Source: Mesorhizobium sp. SOD10
Lineage (GTDB): Bacteria > Pseudomonadota > Alphaproteobacteria > Rhizobiales > Rhizobiaceae
Direction: 5' to 3'
Assembly: GCA_000824805.1 (NCBI GenBank)
Contig: CCNA01000020.1
Span: forward strand, 34,795-98,794
Length of the DNA stretch: 64,000 bases
Shown here: in pieces, positions 62,904 to 64,000 of the stretch
Layout of the letters: each line of letters opens with the position of its first letter
Numbering within the stretch: position 1 is the stretch's first letter
The notes under the pieces: model-generated
What the model was told of the DNA's origin: nothing
Seen by the model: only the letters and a program-made list of their open reading frames with translations
Database searches by the model: none
Translations under genes and position numbers: made by a program

Positions 62904-64000
62904 ATGGCCCGCGCATCTGAAATTCTGTTTGTGGATCCTTCAGTTTCCGATGTCGAGACCGTCCTCTGCAATTTGAGGCCCGAAGTCAGGGCGGTGTTGC
63001 TTGATGGGTGCCGGCCAGCGGCGCAGCAGATCGCTGCAGCTCTCGCTGGACACAAAGAGTTCGGCGCCATTCATATCATCGCCCACGGCGCACCAGGGCG
63101 AGTGAATTTCACCTCGGGCGAATGGTCCGCGTTGACTTTGAAGGACGCGGCTGATGATCTCGCCGAAATCGGCAGGGCGCTTGCCGAAGATGGCGCTTTG
63201 CGACTTTGGAGCTGCCACACAGCCTCCGGGGATGTTGGCGAAGCTTTTATAGAGGCCTTGGAAGCAGCCGTCGGCGCTAGCGTTTGCGCCTCGATATCGC
63301 TGGTAGGTGCGGCCGCCCTTGGCGGTTCTTGGGAGCTCTCGGCTCAGCGGAACTCCTTGGAGCAGTTGCCGCCGATAACGGCAACCGGCATTGCCGATTA
63401 TATGGCGGTGCTCGCCTCTGGCGATCTTACGCTTACTGGCACGATCGATGCCGGCAGCAGCAAAAGTATCAACACTTTCTATCTGATCGACACAACAACA
63501 AGCCCTGCCACGGTTGTTGGAAGTTTTGTCCTCCCTTCTGCGGCAAACAGCGTAGCTACTAATTTTGCCATAACGATAACAGTCCCTGATACTACCCATA
63601 CTTATGCCATCTATAGCAGCGGCTTCAATTTATATGGCACGCTTTCCCCTGCCGGTGGGAATGCCTACTCTTTTACCACTGACGAAGGAAATAACGGCGA
63701 CAACGGCGATACATTCAACGGCGGGCTTCTGACCATCACAGGCCAAGGCCAAGTCGGTCCCACTGGCCCAGCCGGCGCGACTGGAGCGACGGGCGCAACC
63801 GGAGCCACAGGCTCGACCGGAGCCACCGGTGCGACTGGCGCAACAGGACCGACTGGCGCAACAGGTGCCACCGGATCGAGCGGAGCGACCGGCGCCACGG
63901 GTTCCTCTGGGGCCACCGGCGCGACGGGCTCGACTGGTGCCGCAGGCGCGACGGGAGCAACCGGAGCTACTGGTGCGACCGGCTCGACTGGCGCTGCTGG
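62904..64000 (+). CDS. DUF4347 protein with collagen-like Gly-X-Thr repeats (3' end outside window)
   Basis: AGGAG lies six bases before the ATG at 62904 and the frame stays open to the window end (365 codons). Residues about 1-165 are a DUF4347 domain (EILFVDPSVSDVETVLCNLR, AIHIIAHGAPG, RLWSCHTASGDVGEAFIEAL), usually found at the N-terminus of large secreted adhesins. A beta-rich domain (about 172-250) resembles the small upstream protein. From residue 285, a collagen-like Gly-X-Y tract begins. There is no classical signal peptide, as is usual for DUF4347 proteins exported by type I secretion. Probably a cell-surface filament. Confidence 0.82.
   Translation, partial: MARASEILFVDPSVSDVETVLCNLRPEVRAVLLDGCRPAAQQIAAALAGHKEFGAIHIIAHGAPGRVNFTSGEWSALTLKDAADDLAEIGRALAEDGALRLWSCHTASGDVGEAFIEALEAAVGASVCASISLVGAAALGGSWELSAQRNSLEQLPPITATGIADYMAVLASGDLTLTGTIDAGSSKSINTFYLIDTTTSPATVVGSFVLPSAANSVATNFAITITVPDTTHTYAIYSSGFNLYGTLSPAGGNAYSFTTDEGNNGDNGDTFNGGLLTITGQGQVGPTGPAGATGATGATGATGSTGATGATGATGPTGATGATGSSGATGATGSSGATGATGSTGAAGATGATGATGATGSTGAA
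63756..64000 (+). repeat. Collagen-like Gly-X-Y coding repeat
   Basis: Twenty-seven consecutive Gly-X-Y triplets are visible before the window ends. Twenty-two have threonine in Y, mostly Gly-Ala-Thr, with a few Gly-Pro-Thr, Gly-Ser-Ser and Gly-Ala-Ala. Synonymous codons vary between units, so this is not a recent simple tandem expansion. Threonine-rich collagen tracts in bacteria are typical O-glycosylation substrates. Confidence 0.92.

Noticed and set aside
63665..63960. Minus-strand frames rich in Val-Ala-Pro repeats opposite the collagen tract
   Set aside because: They are the antisense reading of the Gly-X-Thr codons; they have no start context and the plus-strand gene is strongly supported.

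Overview
The window reads as chromosome or large-replicon DNA of an alphaproteobacterium of the Rhizobiales, most likely Mesorhizobium or a close relative. The grounds are GC-rich coding sequence, many ABC importers with catabolic enzymes, two copies of a RIME-like two-palindrome intergenic repeat, and small rhizobial families such as an ExoX-like protein. No rRNA, intact tRNA, CRISPR array or complete transposase was seen.

Region A (1-31 kb) is one large catabolic and transport locus. It holds a 5'-truncated SMP-30 lactonase and two paralogous enzyme sets (LysR regulator, MmgE/PrpD protein, 3-hydroxyisobutyrate-dehydrogenase-like enzyme, SDR). It also has three MBL-fold hydrolases, a LacI regulator and three importers: a sugar-type SBP-ATPase-permease set, a branched-chain amino acid type Liv system with a LivM-LivG fusion, and a second sugar-type operon with a permease fused to an SMP-30 domain. 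Two DNA motifs appear to divide control. A LacI-type palindrome, TTGNTACCGRTANCAA, occurs four times at the promoters of the 3-13 kb genes. ATAACAGCTWTG occurs once in each of three divergent promoter regions at 17.05, 19.62 and 29.89 kb. The likely theme is uptake of a sugar-acid, lactone or related carbon source, lactone opening, then oxidation and dehydration.

Region B (31-54 kb) looks like an island with decayed ends. A 17-bp direct repeat resembling a tRNA 3' end lies at 31.78 and 51.64 kb. Beside the first copy is the C-terminal remnant of a serine recombinase, and both edges carry gene debris (Sel1, ligD, manganese catalase, cytochrome b561). The intact centre encodes a glycine-betaine-type ABC importer (37.8-41.5 kb), a non-pyrrolysine MttB-family methyltransferase, two dimethylglycine/sarcosine-dehydrogenase-like flavoproteins with folate domains, a LysR regulator, a class III aminotransferase, an amidohydrolase and a Rieske protein. 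This suggests uptake and stepwise demethylation of betaine-like quaternary amines.

Region C (54-64 kb) is a surface-glycan locus. Three head-to-tail glycosyltransferases include a protein of about 1255 residues with GT2, TPR, beta-propeller, GT32 and methyltransferase parts. They diverge from a small secreted-type domain protein and from a DUF4347 protein that runs into a Gly-X-Thr collagen-like repeat cut by the window end. The most interesting reading is a glycosylated, collagen-like surface protein encoded beside its own multi-domain glycosylation enzyme. Starts were chosen by Shine-Dalgarno position where one was visible; all functions are sequence-based inference.
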